Source: Alphaproteobacteria bacterium
Lineage (GTDB): Bacteria; Pseudomonadota; Alphaproteobacteria; UBA8366
DNA length: 14,736 nt
Direction of reading: 5' to 3'
NCBI GenBank assembly: GCA_029861675.1
Contig: JAOTYV010000094.1
Span: 1-14,736, forward strand
A model generated the notes under the pieces. It saw only the letters and a program-made list of their open reading frames with translations. It was not told where the DNA came from and did not search any database. Shown here in pieces: positions 13,530 to 14,736 of this stretch. Numbering within the stretch: the stretch's first letter is position 1; the number at the start of each line of letters is the position of its first letter. The position numbers and the translations under genes are program-made.

Positions 13530-14116
13530 CCCGCCTTGCGCGAGGTCGATCCCGGCCGCCGCAGTTTGAGCTTCTCTTCGGCGACCTTGTGGACGTCGAG
13601 CCCGGTGATGCTGGCGATTTCCTCGACCGGGAGCGAGGTTTCCTGGATCAGCACACGGGCGTGCTGATGGGGCTCCATGCGGCGCTTGCTCCGGGAGGTG
13701 CGCCATTCGCGCACCGCGCGGGGCCGGCCCTTCTTGGGTTTGTCGATCTGCAACCCGCGTGATTTCGCCTGCTCCATGGCCTCGGCGATCCGCGCCTTGT
13801 CGAGCTGGATCTGATAGTCCATCAGATGCACCACCCGCGACATGTCACGCATCGGCGACATGCCCGGGCTGTGCTCGACGAATTCCCGCGGCGGCGCCTG
13901 GGTGCGTCCGCTCGCCGCTTCGTCGAGGGTCATGCCATGGCGCTTGGCCAACCGCTCGGCCGCCGCGACCGCGTTGTCGCGCTCGCCCTGATAGGGGCTG
14001 CTGTTGGCAAGTTCCAGCAGGTTGCGGAAGCGCGCCTGCTCGACCTCGGTAAAGGGCTTGGTGATCGGCTTTCCCCTTGCGGCGATCCACGCGACGCCGC
14101 TGTCATAGCCGACCAA
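13526..14116 (-). CDS. Small basic protein with DUF2786-like N-terminus and C-terminal HTH-like segment
   Basis: This is a protein of about 196 aa. Residues about 28-67 (RFRNLLELANSSPYQGERDNAVAAAERLAKRHGMTLDEA, shown here in outline) resemble DUF2786, a short helical domain of unknown function with 'LL.lA.s' and 'A...A..L..khg' pattern. Then come a basic KPKKGRPR stretch at 126-133, similar to an AT-hook core, and a helix-turn-helix-like region at about 150-186 (VEEIASITGLDVHKVAEEKLKL). Together they suggest a DNA- or chromatin-associated protein, by inference only. The longest start in frame is TTG at 14116 without a convincing ribosome site, so the true N-terminus is uncertain. Codon use is like that of its neighbours. 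Confidence 0.65.
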   Translation of the reverse strand: MVGYDSGVAWIAARGKPITKPFTEVEQARFRNLLELANSSPYQGERDNAVAAAERLAKRHGMTLDEAASGRTQAPPREFVEHSPGMSPMRDMSRVVHLMDYQIQLDKARIAEAMEQAKSRGLQIDKPKKGRPRAVREWRTSRSKRRMEPHQHARVLIQETSLPVEEIASITGLDVHKVAEEKLKLRRPGSTSRKAG

Positions 14117-14157
14117 ACTACACCAATTTACCGACCGGGTGAATTGCCTGAATCATG

Positions 14158-14191
14158 AAAATTCGCGGATGGTTATGGGGCGAATTTTTTT
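14158..14191 (+). terminator. Terminator-like hairpin with T run
   Basis: AAAATTCGC (14158-14166) pairs perfectly with GCGAATTTT (14180-14188) over a 13-base loop, and the plus strand continues as a run of seven T (14185-14191). No plus-strand gene ends nearby: the closest stops at 13529. On the minus strand it would fall after the deacetylase gene, but there the T run is only four long. It may work in both directions. The stem is AT-rich and so of modest stability. Confidence 0.4.
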
Positions 14192-14240
14192 ATCCTGTGT
14201 TTGAGATATTGCCGATAAGACGTTGGGGTTAAAAAGTTAG

Positions 14241-14736
14241 TCAATCGATCGTCAATTGCGTCTCGGCGGGCAGATCCATGTAGTGGCGCGCGATGTCGCC
14301 GGGCCGGGTCAGCCACACCTCGTCCTCGCGCGACCGGATATGCTCCAGGATGCGCCGCAGATGGGCCAGCCGGAAGGGCTGTCCGACGATGAAGCTGTGC
14401 AGCGAAATGACGCAGACCGTGCTGTAGCGGGAAGATCCGCGGATATGTTCGTCCAGATGGTCGATCGACATCTCGGCGAAGTCGCGCGGCCGGTCGCGGC
14501 GATAGACCATCGCCGGCTGGTCGTTGAGCTCGACCGTGTAGGGGACGGCCAGCAGCGGTCCCGCCTTCGTGCTCGACCAGAAGGGCTGGTCATCGCACAA
14601 GCCCCAATCAAGCAGATAGGTGTAGCCGGCGTCCTTGAGCAGGTCGGGCGTGTTGTCCGACGGCATCAGATAGGGGCTGAGCCAGCCCAAAGGCGGCGCG
14701 CCTTCCGCCTCGGTGATGATGCGCGTGGCGTCGGCG
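14241..14736 (-). CDS. Polysaccharide deacetylase family protein (PuuE/allantoinase-like), C-terminal part
   Basis: The frame is open from the window edge (its first visible residues are ADATRIITEAEG) to TGA at 14241-14243, giving about 164 C-terminal residues. The pattern GWLSPYLMPSDNTPDLLKDA, then GYTYLLDWGLCDDQPFW, then VPYTVELND is that of the NodB-fold branch containing PuuE-type allantoinases and related uncharacterised deacetylases. The typical last catalytic histidine is likely the one in VCVISLHSFIVGQPFR. An internal TTG at 14690 is not the true start because the conserved fold begins further upstream. The N-terminal metal-binding motifs are outside the window, so activity cannot be judged. 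It is followed by a 124-base AT-richer gap and then the DUF2786-like gene on the same strand. Confidence 0.8.
   Translation of the reverse strand, partial: ADATRIITEAEGAPPLGWLSPYLMPSDNTPDLLKDAGYTYLLDWGLCDDQPFWSSTKAGPLLAVPYTVELNDQPAMVYRRDRPRDFAEMSIDHLDEHIRGSSRYSTVCVISLHSFIVGQPFRLAHLRRILEHIRSREDEVWLTRPGDIARHYMDLPAETQLTID

Noticed and set aside
1..14736. Mobile elements, CRISPR arrays, prophage or toxin-antitoxin genes
   Set aside because: No transposase, integrase, spaced direct repeats or small paired toxin-like genes were seen; composition is even except for short intergenic stretches.

Overview
The window is about 62% GC by impression, with strong GC3 bias, tight gene packing and ATGA stop/start overlaps. 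It looks like chromosomal DNA of an alphaproteobacterium, perhaps Hyphomicrobiales or Rhodospirillales. That assignment is inferred from composition and gene content (HspQ, PuuE-like deacetylase, ECF sigma with ZAS anti-sigma); there is no rRNA or other phylogenetic marker. I see no tRNA, IS element, CRISPR array or prophage gene.

Left part (1-6623): a catabolic-looking neighbourhood. It holds the 3' end of an alpha/beta hydrolase (+), a flavin-containing monooxygenase (-), a TauD/TfdA-type 2-oxoglutarate dioxygenase (+), an HspQ-like Lon adaptor (+), and two tandem UbiD-family decarboxylase paralogues (+, ATGA-coupled, about three quarters identical). The genes fit oxidation and (de)carboxylation of small aromatic or unsaturated acids, but no substrate can be read from the sequence.

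Central part (6615-13529): a self-contained divergent module built around an ECF sigma factor and a soluble zinc-binding anti-sigma factor. To the left, on the minus strand, lie a CPA1-type cation/proton antiporter and then a fusion of a Rieske [2Fe-2S] domain with the FMN/3Fe-4S synthase domain of glutamate synthase. To the right lie a second Rieske fusion, this time to a complete pyruvate-oxidase/acetolactate-synthase-like ThDP enzyme, and then an uncharacterised 281-aa protein. The two flanking transcription units each start with the same bipartite element, TGTAACCTT-N13-GCATCTATT, in correct orientation and with identical spacing. This is how an ECF promoter looks (GTAACC-N16-CATCTA). My reading is that the sigma factor drives both arms, giving a small redox-type regulon with two different Rieske-fused enzymes and an ion antiporter. 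The module ends at overlapping convergent stop codons on both sides.

Right part (13526-14736): a small DUF2786-like/HTH protein (-), an AT-richer gap with a terminator-like hairpin, and the 3' part of a PuuE-like polysaccharide deacetylase (-) running off the edge.
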